Assembly: GCA_019307945.1 (NCBI GenBank)
Contig: JAFDIS010000059.1
Span: 1 to 36,460 of the forward strand
DNA from: Deltaproteobacteria bacterium
GTDB taxonomy: Bacteria; Desulfobacterota; DSM-4660; Desulfatiglandales; Desulfatiglandaceae
DNA: 36,460 nt
Reading direction: 5' to 3'
Part shown: positions 21,562-30,831 of the stretch, in pieces
How positions within the stretch are numbered: position 1 is the stretch's first letter
Layout: every line of letters starts with the position of its first letter
The notes under the pieces: model-generated
The model's database searches: none
Told to the model about the DNA's origin: nothing
The model's input: only the letters and a program-made list of their open reading frames with translations
Translations under genes and position numbers: made by a program

Positions 21562-22275
21562 ATGGACGAAGGGTCATTCATATTAAATGCCGCTGCCCGG
21601 AAAGTGCGCTGGATCGTCCCGGCATCGGCGCTGTTGTTGATCGCCTTCTCCCTTTTCTTTCGGACGGAAGGCGAAAGCGTGGCTTTTGAACAGGAACCGG
21701 TCGTTGCGCAAATTCCGACACCGGTTTTTTCCGTAGAGGAATTGCTGGATTTTTCACCGGTGCCCCCGGTCCTGCCACCGGGCCATGATCCGGTGTTCCA
21801 ACTTCCCGACGCCCCCTCGGTCACGGAGAAGAAGGCTCCCTGGGTGCCGGCCCGGATCAGAAGGGTGCAACGGGCCCTTCACCCGGTCATCGTGCGCGAG
21901 GCCCAGGAGCATGGACTCGACCCCTCGCTGGTCAAGGCCATCATCCTGGCCGAGTCGGGTTACAACCCAAAGGCCGTATCCAGCAGGGGAGCCAAGGGCC
22001 TGATGCAACTCATGCCCGGTACCGCACGCTCCCTCGGGGTGGTGGATGTCTTCGACCCCCGGCACAACATCCGTGGCGGCGTCAAGTATTTCAAGGAACT
22101 CCTGGAACGTTTCGGCGGGGACCTGAAACTGGCACTTGCCGCCTACAATGCGGGCACAAGGAAAGTATTGAAGTACAGGGGCATCCCTCCGTTTCAGTCC
22201 ACGCATGCCTACGTGCAAAAGGTGCTGGACTATTACGAGTACTTCAAGAGCCGGGAACGATCCGAGTCCGCATAA
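21562..22275 (+). CDS. Membrane-anchored soluble lytic transglycosylase (SLT, GH23)
   Basis: 237 residues from ATG 21562, chosen because AGGAGG lies 6 nt before it; the frame is open further upstream. One membrane segment near the N-terminus (WIVPASALLLIAFSLFF) and a Pro-rich spacer precede the SLT domain (about 110-225). The catalytic Glu is in AIILAESGYNPKAVSSRGAK; the GLMQLMPGTA and NIRGGVKYFKELLERF motifs and AAYNAG complete the family signature. It cleaves peptidoglycan to 1,6-anhydro products in the periplasm. It is divergent from the FmdE unit with about 480 bp between starts. Confidence 0.93.
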   Translation: MDEGSFILNAAARKVRWIVPASALLLIAFSLFFRTEGESVAFEQEPVVAQIPTPVFSVEELLDFSPVPPVLPPGHDPVFQLPDAPSVTEKKAPWVPARIRRVQRALHPVIVREAQEHGLDPSLVKAIILAESGYNPKAVSSRGAKGLMQLMPGTARSLGVVDVFDPRHNIRGGVKYFKELLERFGGDLKLALAAYNAGTRKVLKYRGIPPFQSTHAYVQKVLDYYEYFKSRERSESA

Positions 22276-22522
22276 CGGACCGATGGACCGAAGGCCATCT
22301 CTGCTCGTCGGCGTCACCGTTTCCGTACCCTGATTCCGCTCAAGTGTTCGGCTGCGATCCGGATGCCTCCAGGGTCGGAGTCTCTCCCTCATGGGTGGAA
22401 TGCCTGAATCCCGTGTCCGGTCCGGCGAGTCCCTTGTAATCCAAATTTTGTATGTTCAAGCACCCGTTTTCGTGGTAGTAATGGTTTCGTCACGCTGCTG
22501 ATCCGGAGGACAAGACGCAACC
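22276..22522. other. Intergenic region
   Basis: About 250 bp with no supportable gene, RNA or repeat. The promoter for the following gene should be near 22440-22490, where the sequence becomes AT-richer. Confidence 0.3.
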
Positions 22523-22945
22523 ATGAGCGACGAACACGCCACACCGGTGCTTTTCAGGGGTGTCATCCTGGGCATCCCCCGGGACGCCTTCGACAAACTC
22601 AACCGTACCTACGAACAGCTCAAGGACAAGGAAAAAATCTTCATCTCAGAAGCGCACTGGGGGGATGCGGAAGGGGGACGATTGGTCCTCGACCTCACCC
22701 TGCGCCGGGACGACAGTTACGGGGTAGCCCACCTTGAACGGGATTTCTTTCAGGGAATCGCCGACGCCATTTCCAACGACGGCTACGGACTGCTGCTCTT
22801 CGTGGGAGAAAAAATTACCGACCTCGCCTTCATTTTCTTCGGCCGGGGCGTCTATGAGTGGAGACCCCTTCGCTCCGAAGCACCCTCCTGGTGGAGCCGA
22901 GAACGAATGAATCCAGCCGACTGGGAAAAGCTTTTCGAATTTTGA
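22523..22945 (+). CDS. Conserved hypothetical cytoplasmic protein (140 aa)
   Basis: Starts MSDEHATPVLFRGVILGIPR, with GGAGG about 13 nt upstream of the ATG. The sequence is a regular mix of charged and hydrophobic residues with a likely alpha/beta fold (GRLVLDLTLRRDD, GYGLLLFVGEKITDLAFIFF) and a Trp-rich C-terminus (SWWSRERMNPADWEKLF). No signal peptide, catalytic motif or family I can name. Confidence 0.75.
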   Translation: MSDEHATPVLFRGVILGIPRDAFDKLNRTYEQLKDKEKIFISEAHWGDAEGGRLVLDLTLRRDDSYGVAHLERDFFQGIADAISNDGYGLLLFVGEKITDLAFIFFGRGVYEWRPLRSEAPSWWSRERMNPADWEKLFEF

Positions 22946-23172
22946 GGACTTAGGGCCCCGACCCCGGGCCCTGGCCCGGGCGGGAACTTGTCACAGCGGC
23001 GAGTGCCAACCCGGGCACCGCAATCAGGCCATACATTGGATGCCGCCGACCGAGCTGCTCTTTCGAGCCTACACCGTTCATTTTGTGTCACAAACGGACG
23101 TGGGTCCCCTCTTCCGACAAAGGCCGAGAGACCAAGGGGCCCGGGAGGGCAAAAGAGCGGAGGTGGACCGGT
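22946..23172. other. Intergenic region
   Basis: About 230 bp, GC-rich. A self-complementary GGGCCC-type cluster lies around 22950-22980, just after the hypothetical gene; it could act as a terminator stem but lacks a clear T run. Confidence 0.3.
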
Positions 23173-23502
23173 ATGAAAAGATTCGGCCTGTCAGCACTCT
23201 TCGCAGTCCTTGTCACGGTGGGTTCGGCCATTGCGCCCGTAACAGCGGCCCGGATGGACAACACCCTTTACGCCCAACTCCCGGCCCGGTACGTGTACCT
23301 CGATTACGACTGGTCCCTCAACGGGTCTGAGGGGCGAAGGGCCCGAAATTCGATCTGCGGTCCGACTATTCAAATCAGGCGTCCAACACGGGGAGGCAAG
23401 CCGTGGCGACTTACGATTATGACATCGGCATCATCGGCGGGGGCGCGGCAGGACTCACCGTCGCGGCCGGAGCGGCGCAACTGGGCGCCAGGACCCTTCT
23501 GA
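23173..23502 (+). pseudogene. Exported-protein remnant overlapping the flavoprotein gene
   Basis: GGAGG about 9 nt upstream and a textbook signal peptide (MKRFGLSALFAVLVTVGSAI, cleavage after PVTAA) mark a real start. The next 25 residues (RMDNTLYAQLPARYVYLDYD) look natural and faintly recall the start of DUF547 proteins, which occur near flavoprotein/TVP38 pairs in other genomes (recollection only). After about residue 58 the frame becomes Arg/Pro-rich and runs 100 nt into the next gene in another frame. A truncated gene with a chance 3' extension is the best reading. A genuine small exported protein is possible. Confidence 0.45.
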
Positions 23503-24881
23503 TCGAAAAGGAAAAGGAACTGGGCGGCGACTGCCTGCACTACGGCTGCGTCCCCAGCAAGACCCTGATCCGAACCGCACAGGTCTATCACCTCCTGAAG
23601 AGGGCGCCCACATTCGGCCTGCCCGGGATGAAGGTCCCCACCGTGGAATTCGCCCAGGTCGCATCCAGGATCAGGTCGGTGATCCAGACCATACAGAAAC
23701 ACGACTCCGAGGAGAGGTTTTGCTCGCTGGGGGCCAGGGTGGTATTCGGGTCTCCGGAATTCTCGGACGAACACGTCGTCAGATTGAACGGCCAGAGCTT
23801 CGCCGCGAAACGATGGGTCCTGGCCACCGGGTCTTCACCCGCGATACCCCCTTTCGAGGGGCTTTCGGAAACGCCGTTTCTCACAAACAAAGAAATTTTT
23901 TCCCTCCGGCGCCTCCCCGAATCCATGATCATCCTGGGCGCGGGCCCCATCGCCTCGGAGACGGCACAGGCCTTTTGTCGCCTGGGAACCGATGTGACGG
24001 TGGTCCAGCGTAGCGGCCAGATCCTGAGCAAGGAAGACAAGGACATGGCGGACCTGGTCATGGAGTCCCTCCAATCAGAAGGCGTCCGGTTTCACCTCCG
24101 TTCCACGGTCCAGGCCATCCGGAGGCTGGCGCCCGACCGTCAGGAGGTCCGAATTCGGCCCCAAGAGGGAGCGCCCCTGAAACTGGAGGCCGAAAAGATC
24201 CTCGTGGCCGTGGGAAGGATTCCCAACCTGGAGCTCTTAGGCCTCGACAGGATCGGCGTGACCTTCAGCAGCAAGGGCGTCATCGTGGACGACCGGATGA
24301 GGACCTCCCAAAGACATATCTTTGCCGCGGGCGACATCACGGGGTCCTATCAATTCACCCACGCTGCGGGCTACGAAGGGGGCATCGTGGTGACCAATGC
24401 GGTTTTCCACTTGCCGCGAAAAGTCAACTACACCTGGCTTCCGTGGTGCACGTACACGGACCCTGAACTTGCCGGCATCGGCATGAACGAAAAGCGGGCG
24501 TCGGAGGCGGGCATCGCCTACACGGTCTACACCGAAAAATTCGGGGACAACGACCGGAGCCTGGCGGAAGGACAACCGCGGGGCAAAATCAAGATGATCC
24601 TGGACGAAAAGGAAAATCCCGTGGGCGTTCAGATTTTCGGCCCTCATGCAGGAGAACTCCTGAACGAATGGGTGGCGGCATTGAACGGAAAAATGAAGCT
24701 GTCCACCCTTGCCTCCGCCGTCCACCCCTACCCCACCCTGGGGGAAATCAACAAGCGGGTGGCGGCCAACTATTTTTCCCCGAAAATCTTCTCGAACCGG
24801 GTCAGGAAGGGTCTCAAATTCTTCTTTCACCTCAAGGGCCGTGCCTGCACACCGGAAGAGCAGCGAAAGGATGCGCCATGA
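23403..24881 (+). CDS. FAD-dependent disulfide oxidoreductase (mercuric/dihydrolipoyl reductase-like)
   Basis: 492 residues from a GTG start with GGAGG 6 nt upstream. It shows the FAD dinucleotide fold (IGIIGGGAAGLTVAAG), the redox-active disulfide CLHYGCVPSK (C-x4-C), an NAD(P)H fold (SMIILGAGPIASETAQAF), the second FAD motif (RHIFAAGDITG) and the C-terminal dimer domain with AVHPYPTLGE, where the catalytic His-Glu pair of the family sits. It lacks an N-terminal metal-binding domain and the C-terminal Cys pair of true MerA, so mercury reduction is unlikely. Such proteins are often linked with TVP38/DedA-type membrane proteins, and one is encoded downstream (27947). The stop overlaps the gnd start (ATGA). 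Confidence 0.9.
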   Translation: MATYDYDIGIIGGGAAGLTVAAGAAQLGARTLLIEKEKELGGDCLHYGCVPSKTLIRTAQVYHLLKRAPTFGLPGMKVPTVEFAQVASRIRSVIQTIQKHDSEERFCSLGARVVFGSPEFSDEHVVRLNGQSFAAKRWVLATGSSPAIPPFEGLSETPFLTNKEIFSLRRLPESMIILGAGPIASETAQAFCRLGTDVTVVQRSGQILSKEDKDMADLVMESLQSEGVRFHLRSTVQAIRRLAPDRQEVRIRPQEGAPLKLEAEKILVAVGRIPNLELLGLDRIGVTFSSKGVIVDDRMRTSQRHIFAAGDITGSYQFTHAAGYEGGIVVTNAVFHLPRKVNYTWLPWCTYTDPELAGIGMNEKRASEAGIAYTVYTEKFGDNDRSLAEGQPRGKIKMILDEKENPVGVQIFGPHAGELLNEWVAALNGKMKLSTLASAVHPYPTLGEINKRVAANYFSPKIFSNRVRKGLKFFFHLKGRACTPEEQRKDAP

Positions 24882-25789
24882 GACTTGCTATGATCGGACT
24901 GGGACGTATGGGTATGAACATGGCCCGCAGGCTTCTCGCCCACGGCCACGAAGTGGCGGCCTACAACCGAAGTCCGGAAAAGACCCGAGAGCTTGCGTCT
25001 CAAGGGGCCGCGGCCGCCTTCAGTCTCGAGGAGGTGGTGGACCAACTCACGCCCCCCAGGGTGGTGTGGATCATGCTTCCCGCGGGCCCGGTGGTGGATG
25101 AACACGTGGAACGCCTGAGCCGACTCCTCTCCCCGGGCGACATCCTGGTGGACGGCGGCAACACCTATTACAAGGATGACCTGCGAAGGGAGGCGCTTGT
25201 TGCCTCCCGGGGGATCCGCTACATGGACGCCGGCGTGAGCGGCGGCATCTGGGGTCTGGAGAAAGGGTATTGCCTCATGATGGGCGGCAGCAGAGAGGTC
25301 TACGATTACCTGGAACCGATCCTGAGGGCCCTGGCGCCCGAGGAGGGGTGCATCTATTGCGGCGGAAGCGGGGCCGGACATTTCGTCAAGATGATCCATA
25401 ACGGCATTGAGTATGCCATGATGCAGGCCTATGCCGAGGGCCTGGAACTGATCGATGCATCGCCTTACGGGGAGGGGATTCACTACAGGGAACTGTGCCA
25501 CGCGTGGAACCGAGGAAGCGTAATCCGATCCTGGCTCCTGGAACTGGCCGAGCGCGCTTTTGCCGCTGATCCCGGCCTTTCCGGAATCAAGGGCTATGTG
25601 GATGACTCGGGGGAAGGACGATGGACCGTGCAGCAAGCCGTGGAAAGCGGCGTGTCCGCGCCGCTCATCGCCCTATCCCTGTTTGAACGATTCCGGTCCA
25701 GGAAGGAAGATACCTTTTCCAACCGGGTGCTTGCCGCCCTCAGGAGGGAATTCGGGGGACATGCTGTGAAAACGGCGGATCAAGTCTAG
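24878..25789 (+). CDS. gnd: 6-phosphogluconate dehydrogenase, decarboxylating (short form)
   Basis: 303 residues, starting in the ATGA overlap with the preceding stop. The Rossmann motif is MIGLGRMGMNMARRL; the substrate-binding and catalytic segments are DAGVSGGIWGLEKGY, GAGHFVKMIHNGIEYAMMQA (Lys and Asn of the active site) and the C-terminal all-helical domain. The length is that of the short, often NAD-preferring class rather than the 470-residue enzyme. It converts 6-phosphogluconate to ribulose 5-phosphate and CO2 and works directly after zwf, which lies 216 bp downstream. Confidence 0.93.
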   Translation: MRLAMIGLGRMGMNMARRLLAHGHEVAAYNRSPEKTRELASQGAAAAFSLEEVVDQLTPPRVVWIMLPAGPVVDEHVERLSRLLSPGDILVDGGNTYYKDDLRREALVASRGIRYMDAGVSGGIWGLEKGYCLMMGGSREVYDYLEPILRALAPEEGCIYCGGSGAGHFVKMIHNGIEYAMMQAYAEGLELIDASPYGEGIHYRELCHAWNRGSVIRSWLLELAERAFAADPGLSGIKGYVDDSGEGRWTVQQAVESGVSAPLIALSLFERFRSRKEDTFSNRVLAALRREFGGHAVKTADQV

Positions 25790-26005
25790 GTGGGGGCAGG
25801 TTTGCAAAGGCCATGAAGCAGGCCGAGAAAATCCTGATTTCCTTCTCGCTCATCTCCGGGACGAGGAGAAGGTGCGTCATCTCTCGCGCCACGGGGCCCA
25901 GGGGGAGGTAGAATACCTGTTCTACGACTGGAACCTGAATCATTGAATCCCATACCGGCCCCGCCGCGCGCCGGATAGGAGAAAGGCCGAAAGACGAAAG
26001 ACCAT
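25790..26005. other. Gap with an open fragment lacking a start
   Basis: Between gnd and zwf one frame is open to TGA 25944-25946 and ends EYLFYDWNLNH with natural-looking codon use (ENPDFLLAHLRDEEKVRH before it). It has no usable start codon, so it may be the tail of a lost gene. It is not a recognisable phosphogluconolactonase. Confidence 0.25.
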
Positions 26006-27586
26006 ATGGAAAGAGGGCAAACAGGACACATCTTGACCGGGACGGTACCGGCCGCCACAGTGACGTCCCGTGAGGAGGTCTGCCCTGAGGAAACACCGCC
26101 CGGCCCCTGCGCCGTTGTCATCCTGGGGGCCTCGGGTGACCTCACCGCCAGGAAACTTGTCCCCGCACTCTTCGAAGTGCACCGGCGAGGGGCTCTACCC
26201 CGCCGCTTCTGCGTGCTGGGCTGCGGACGGACCGAAATGAACGACGAGACCTTCCGGCAAAAGGTCAGGCCCCGGCAGGTGACCGACCCTGGGGCCTGGG
26301 AGCGGTTTTCGGATCTCCTGTACTATGTCCCCCTCTCCTACGACGACCCCACCTCATACGTCGCAATGGCCCAAAGGCTCCTGCAACTGGACGCCCTTCA
26401 CGGCACCTCGGGAAATCGGCTCTTCTACCTGGCGGTGCCACCCACCCTTTACAAGACCGCGGCCCGCATGCTGGGCGAATCGAGCCTGGGAAAAGAGGGG
26501 CCGGGGGGCTCGGAGCCCTGGACACGACTCGTGGTGGAAAAACCCTTCGGCAGGGATCTCGACTCGGCCGTGGACCTGAACCGGTCCATCCATCGCCATT
26601 TCCGGGAAAGGCAGATTTTCCGCATCGACCACTACCTGGCCAAGGAGACGGTGCAAAACATCCTGGTCTTCCGCTTCGCAAATGCCATCTTCGAACCCCT
26701 CTGGAACCGGCGCTACGTGGACCATGTACGCATCACGGCGGCTGAGACCCTGGGGGTGGAGCACCGGGCCGGGTACTACGAGCAGGCCGGGGTCCTCAGG
26801 GACATGTTCCAGAATCACATGATGCAGCTCCTGGCCCTTACGGCCATGGAACCTCCTTGCAGGTTCGAGGCTGACCCGGTGCGCGACGAAAAGGTCAAGG
26901 TTTACCGGGCTCTGAGACCCTTTCCCGTGGAGGCCCTCCGGGACCATCTGGTCCTGGGCCAGTACGGGGAAGGCCGCGTGGGAGGAAAGCCCGCAGCGGC
27001 CTACCGGGAAGAGCCCGGAGTTGACAGGAACTCCTTGACGCCCACTTTCGCCTCCATGAAAATCCAGCTCGACAACTGGCGGTGGCAGGGTGTGCCTTTC
27101 CACCTCACCTCCGGCAAGCGGCTGCGGGAAAAGCGGACGGAGATCGTAATTCACTTCCGCGAGGTCCCCTACTCCATGTTCCGTACCACCCTGGGGGATA
27201 GTATCCTGCCCAATCGCCTGACCCTGGGCATCTACCCCGAGGAGCGGATCTTCCTCACCTTCCAGACCAAGAGCCCGGGCCCGCGGCTGTGCCTTCGAGA
27301 GGTGACCATGGATTTCCACTACATAGAGGGGGAAGATGCCCGGGTCATGGACGCCTACGAAAAGGTGCTGCTGGACTGTATGCTTGGGGATCCCATGCTC
27401 TTCTGGAGACAGGACGGTGTGGAACAGTGCTGGAAATTCCTCACGCCCATTCTCGAAGAGTGCGAGGCCTGCCGGGACCGCGCGGATATGCTCAAGACAT
27501 ACCCTGCTGGATCATGGGGCCCCCGTGAGGCCGTGCAGTGGGGTCCCGGTGCGCTTGAGAAACCCAGGGACGGAAAGGAGTCATGA
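26006..27586 (+). CDS. zwf: Glucose-6-phosphate 1-dehydrogenase
   Basis: 526 residues with a slightly long N-terminus before the cofactor fold ([20 protein letters not shown]). The signature active site [21 protein letters not shown] with its catalytic His is intact; further family motifs are [33 protein letters not shown] and [16 protein letters not shown]. It oxidises glucose 6-phosphate to 6-phosphogluconolactone, generating NAD(P)H. The ATG at 26006 has only a weak Shine-Dalgarno, so the start could be slightly downstream. It lies 3' of gnd, the reverse of pathway order. No 6-phosphogluconolactonase is visible in the cluster. Confidence 0.95.
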   Translation: MERGQTGHILTGTVPAATVTSREEVCPEETPPGPCAVVILGASGDLTARKLVPALFEVHRRGALPRRFCVLGCGRTEMNDETFRQKVRPRQVTDPGAWERFSDLLYYVPLSYDDPTSYVAMAQRLLQLDALHGTSGNRLFYLAVPPTLYKTAARMLGESSLGKEGPGGSEPWTRLVVEKPFGRDLDSAVDLNRSIHRHFRERQIFRIDHYLAKETVQNILVFRFANAIFEPLWNRRYVDHVRITAAETLGVEHRAGYYEQAGVLRDMFQNHMMQLLALTAMEPPCRFEADPVRDEKVKVYRALRPFPVEALRDHLVLGQYGEGRVGGKPAAAYREEPGVDRNSLTPTFASMKIQLDNWRWQGVPFHLTSGKRLREKRTEIVIHFREVPYSMFRTTLGDSILPNRLTLGIYPEERIFLTFQTKSPGPRLCLREVTMDFHYIEGEDARVMDAYEKVLLDCMLGDPMLFWRQDGVEQCWKFLTPILEECEACRDRADMLKTYPAGSWGPREAVQWGPGALEKPRDGKES

Positions 27587-27812
27587 TGTCGGCCCCACCC
27601 GAGCCCGGCACACCCATCGCCGTGGCCGACCACTGCTATACGTGCACGGCCGGGATGGGCTTTACCTGAGGTGGGACCATAGAGGCCTGAGTTCGGGCCC
27701 CATTTCTCTGGGAGGCAGTGGTGAAACGCGCATCTGCCGCCTTGTGGAAAGCTTGATGAACACCAGGTACGCCCACGCTGCGGTACGTCTTGCGTTTGCG
27801 GCAAACCGGTAA
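27586..27812 (+). pseudogene. Possible frameshifted small gene after zwf
   Basis: AAAGGAG lies 5 nt before ATG 27586, overlapping the zwf stop, as for a coupled gene. The product [20 protein letters not shown] stops at 27667-27669. A neighbouring frame then continues to 27812 as LYVHGRDGLYLRWDHRG ... LVESLMNTRYAHAAVR. A single indel would join them into a protein of about 75 residues. Equally it could be a 27-residue peptide or chance. No family recognised. Confidence 0.25.
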
Positions 27813-27946
27813 ATCGATCAATTCCGGCATCGGCCTCGAAAAGTACCCTTGTCGACAGGCCCCCCGGAAAAGCCCGGCTGCGGACCTCCTGTGCGGTCGT
27901 GAACGGAAATCCGCTCATCCGCTTTACTCCGGAAAGGTCGTTTCCA

Positions 27947-28717
27947 ATGGAAAAGAACACTCCCTTAAAGCCATCTACGGGCCGCGGCAAGGGCCTTCTC
28001 AAGGCGATCGTCCTCCTGGTGTTCATCGTGGCAGCAGTCACACTGATCCGCTACACGCCGGTCCGGCAATCCCTCACGGCCGAGGCCATGGGCCGCTTCC
28101 TGCGGGAGGCGGGCCTCTGGGCTCCGGTGGTTTACATGGTGATCTACGCGGCGGGCGTCTGCCTCTTCCTGCCGGGCACCCTGCTGACGGGTCTCGGGGC
28201 GGCCGTATTCGGCCCTTACCGCGGGTTCCTGTACGTGTGGGTTGGGGCCATGGCGGGGGCAAGCCTCGCCTTCCTGATCGGAAGGACCCTGGGCCGGGAT
28301 TTCGCGGCGTCCATGGTGGGCGACCGCCTGCGAAAGTATGACGACGCCATCGAACGGAGCGGTTTCGCCACGGTCCTCTATCTGAGGCTCGTCTATTTTC
28401 CCTTTACTCCCATGAATTTCGGAATGGGCTTGACCAAGGTGCGCTTCCGGGACTATTTTGCCGGCACGGGCCTCGGGATCATCGTGGGAACCTTTATTTT
28501 CACGTTCTTCATCGGGACGCTGAAGGAGGTATGGACCTCTGGCGACTGGAGCCGCCTCTGGTCATTCAAGGTCTATTTTTCGCTGGGCCTGTTCGTGTTC
28601 TCATTTTTCATCCCCAAGATCATCAAGAAGCTGAAAGGCGAGAATGCCGGGGACGAAGCCCCCACAGCGCCTGTCGGGCCGATGGAAGACCGAGGGGAGG
28701 CAAGGAAGGGAGACTGA
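27947..28717 (+). CDS. TVP38/TMEM64 (DedA-superfamily) membrane protein
   Basis: About 256 residues from ATG 27947 (an upstream GTG at 27899 is also open). The first helix is [16 protein letters not shown]. The core of the family follows: [25 protein letters not shown], the G-x-x-FGPYRGF loop, [16 protein letters not shown], and [20 protein letters not shown], the conserved F-x-P-x-x-x-x-x-x-G region. A final C-terminal helix and a charged tail close the protein. Family members are proposed lipid scramblases or membrane-homeostasis proteins. Co-occurrence with the flavoprotein at 23403 repeats an association known elsewhere. It ends 4 nt before tkt. Confidence 0.88.
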   Translation: MEKNTPLKPSTGRGKGLLKAIVLLVFIVAAVTLIRYTPVRQSLTAEAMGRFLREAGLWAPVVYMVIYAAGVCLFLPGTLLTGLGAAVFGPYRGFLYVWVGAMAGASLAFLIGRTLGRDFAASMVGDRLRKYDDAIERSGFATVLYLRLVYFPFTPMNFGMGLTKVRFRDYFAGTGLGIIVGTFIFTFFIGTLKEVWTSGDWSRLWSFKVYFSLGLFVFSFFIPKIIKKLKGENAGDEAPTAPVGPMEDRGEARKGD

Positions 28718-28721
28718 TGTG

Positions 28722-30728
28722 ATGGACCGACTGGATGAGTTGTGCATCAACACGATCCGCATGCTCGCAGCCGACTGCGTTCAGCAGGCCAACTCGGGGC
28801 ACCCCGGAATGCCCATGGGCGCTGCGGCCATGGCGTATGTCCTCTGGACGCGGTTCCTGCGGCACAACCCACGAAATCCCGCCTGGCCCCACAGGGACCG
28901 TTTCGTGCTCTCTGCGGGACACGGCTCCATGCTGCTCTACAGCCTGCTCCACCTGACAGGCTACGACTTGAGCCTAGAGGACCTGAAAGCCTTCAGGCAG
29001 TGGGGGAGTAAGACGCCGGGGCACCCCGAGTACGGCCATACTCCTGGAGTGGAAACCACCACGGGCCCCCTGGGCCAGGGGTTTGCCAACGGGGTGGGCA
29101 TGGCCCTGGCCGAACGCATGCTCGCGGCCCGTTTCAACCGCCCCGGACATGTCCTTGTAGACCATTGCACTTACGGCATCGTTAGCGACGGTGATCTCAT
29201 GGAGGGCATCAGCCATGAGGCCGCTTCCCTGGCGGGACATCTGGGTCTGGGCAAGATCATTTATCTGTACGACGACAACCGCATCTCCATCGAAGGCGGC
29301 ACCCGGATCGCCTTCACGGAAAACCGGGCGGCCCGGTTCGAGGCCTACGGGTGGCACGTTCAGGAAGTCCCGGACGGAAATGACGTTGAGGCCCTTGAGG
29401 CCGCCATACGCGCCGCACGTGAAGAAGAGGACCGTCCATCGCTCATTGCCGTAAGGACCCACATCGGGTACGGAAGCCCGGGGAAACAGGACGACCCCTC
29501 GGCCCACGGCGAGCCTCTGGGCCCGGAGGAACTGCAAAGAACCAAAGAGAATCTGGGCTGGCCCTCCGGTTCCCCTTTCCACATCCCGGAAGAGGCCCTG
29601 GCGCGTTTCCGGGAGGCGTTGGCACGGGGCAAGGCACTGGAAGAGGAAAAGAAACAGGTCTTTTCCGCGTACCGGGAGGCATTCCCCGAACTTGCGGCGC
29701 AGTGGGAAGGGGTCATGGCCGGGAAGCTCCCGCAAGGCTGGGATCAGGATATCCCCCGCTTCGCACCGGACGCTAAAGGAATGGCCACGCGCGTGGCCTC
29801 GGGCAAGGTACTCAATGCCATCGCCCCGAGGGTCCCCGGCCTCGTGGGGGGGTCGGCGGACCTGGCTCCCTCCAACAAGACCCTGGTCCAGGACGCCCCT
29901 GACTTTCAGCGGGACCGGCCCGACGGCAGGAACCTGCGGTTCGGCGTGCGTGAGCACGGCATGGCCGCCATCCTCAACGGCATGGCTCTTCACCGCGGGT
30001 TCATCCCTTACGGGGGTACCTTTCTCGTGTTTTCCGACTACATGAGGCCGGCCATCCGGCTGGCCGCCCTCATGGGGCTCCAGGTCATCTACGTATTCAC
30101 GCATGACAGCGTCGGGCTGGGCGAGGACGGTCCCACCCACCAGCCGGTGGAACACCTGGCGGCCCTTCGCGTCATTCCCAACCTGACGGTTATCCGCCCT
30201 GCGGACGCCAATGAAACGGCGGCCGCCTGGCGGGCGGCCATGGAAAACAGCGGCGGACCGGTGGCGCTGGCCCTTTCCCGCCAGGGCCTTCCGGTCCTCG
30301 AAGGGACGGCCGAGGTGTCTGAAAAGGGTGTGGCCCGTGGCGCATACGTGCTCCACGAATCCCCGGACGACCCGCCGGAGGTGATCCTGATCGGGACGGG
30401 CTCCGAGGTACACACGGCATTGGAGGCCGCATCCCTGCTTGAAAGGGAAGGCATTGCTGTCCGGGTGGTAAGCATGCCCTCGTGGGAACTCTTCGACCGA
30501 CAGCCCCCATCCTACCGGGACGAGGTCCTGCCCCCGGCGGTCAAGACCCGGATTGCCGTGGAAGCGGGCAGCGCCCAGGGCTGGTGCCGTTACGTCACCG
30601 ACGAGGGCGACACGGTGACCATCGATCGGTTCGGGGCCTCGGCCCCTTATAAGGTAATCTACGAAAAATTCGGGATCACGGCGGAAGCGGTGGCGGCACG
30701 AGCACGTGCCCTCCTGAACCGGTCCTAG
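28722..30728 (+). CDS. tkt: Transketolase
   Basis: 668 residues, the normal length for the full enzyme. ATG 28722 follows GGAAGGGAG closely; the upstream open extension lies in the end of the membrane gene. The N-terminal domain has [16 protein letters not shown] and the thiamine diphosphate motif [32 protein letters not shown] (shown in parts), [17 protein letters not shown] and HGEPLG. The pyrimidine domain carries the catalytic Glu in [16 protein letters not shown] and [15 protein letters not shown]; the C-terminal domain is complete. It transfers two-carbon units between pentose, tetrose and triose phosphates. No transaldolase is encoded here, so sedoheptulose chemistry or an aldolase must close the cycle elsewhere. 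Confidence 0.96.
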   Translation: MDRLDELCINTIRMLAADCVQQANSGHPGMPMGAAAMAYVLWTRFLRHNPRNPAWPHRDRFVLSAGHGSMLLYSLLHLTGYDLSLEDLKAFRQWGSKTPGHPEYGHTPGVETTTGPLGQGFANGVGMALAERMLAARFNRPGHVLVDHCTYGIVSDGDLMEGISHEAASLAGHLGLGKIIYLYDDNRISIEGGTRIAFTENRAARFEAYGWHVQEVPDGNDVEALEAAIRAAREEEDRPSLIAVRTHIGYGSPGKQDDPSAHGEPLGPEELQRTKENLGWPSGSPFHIPEEALARFREALARGKALEEEKKQVFSAYREAFPELAAQWEGVMAGKLPQGWDQDIPRFAPDAKGMATRVASGKVLNAIAPRVPGLVGGSADLAPSNKTLVQDAPDFQRDRPDGRNLRFGVREHGMAAILNGMALHRGFIPYGGTFLVFSDYMRPAIRLAALMGLQVIYVFTHDSVGLGEDGPTHQPVEHLAALRVIPNLTVIRPADANETAAAWRAAMENSGGPVALALSRQGLPVLEGTAEVSEKGVARGAYVLHESPDDPPEVILIGTGSEVHTALEAASLLEREGIAVRVVSMPSWELFDRQPPSYRDEVLPPAVKTRIAVEAGSAQGWCRYVTDEGDTVTIDRFGASAPYKVIYEKFGITAEAVAARARALLNRS

Positions 30729-30831
30729 ATTCCTCCCGCCGGCGCGGTCAGACCCTGGAGCGGAGGACCTGTCTGGATCCTTGACCGGGGTGCCGCATCC
30801 CTGCTTCCCTCCGGTCTGAAAGGAGAATATC

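Noticed and set aside
23403-24881. Mercuric reductase (merA)
   Set aside because: It has the CxxxxC disulfide but lacks the heavy-metal domain and C-terminal vicinal Cys pair, and no mer genes are adjacent.
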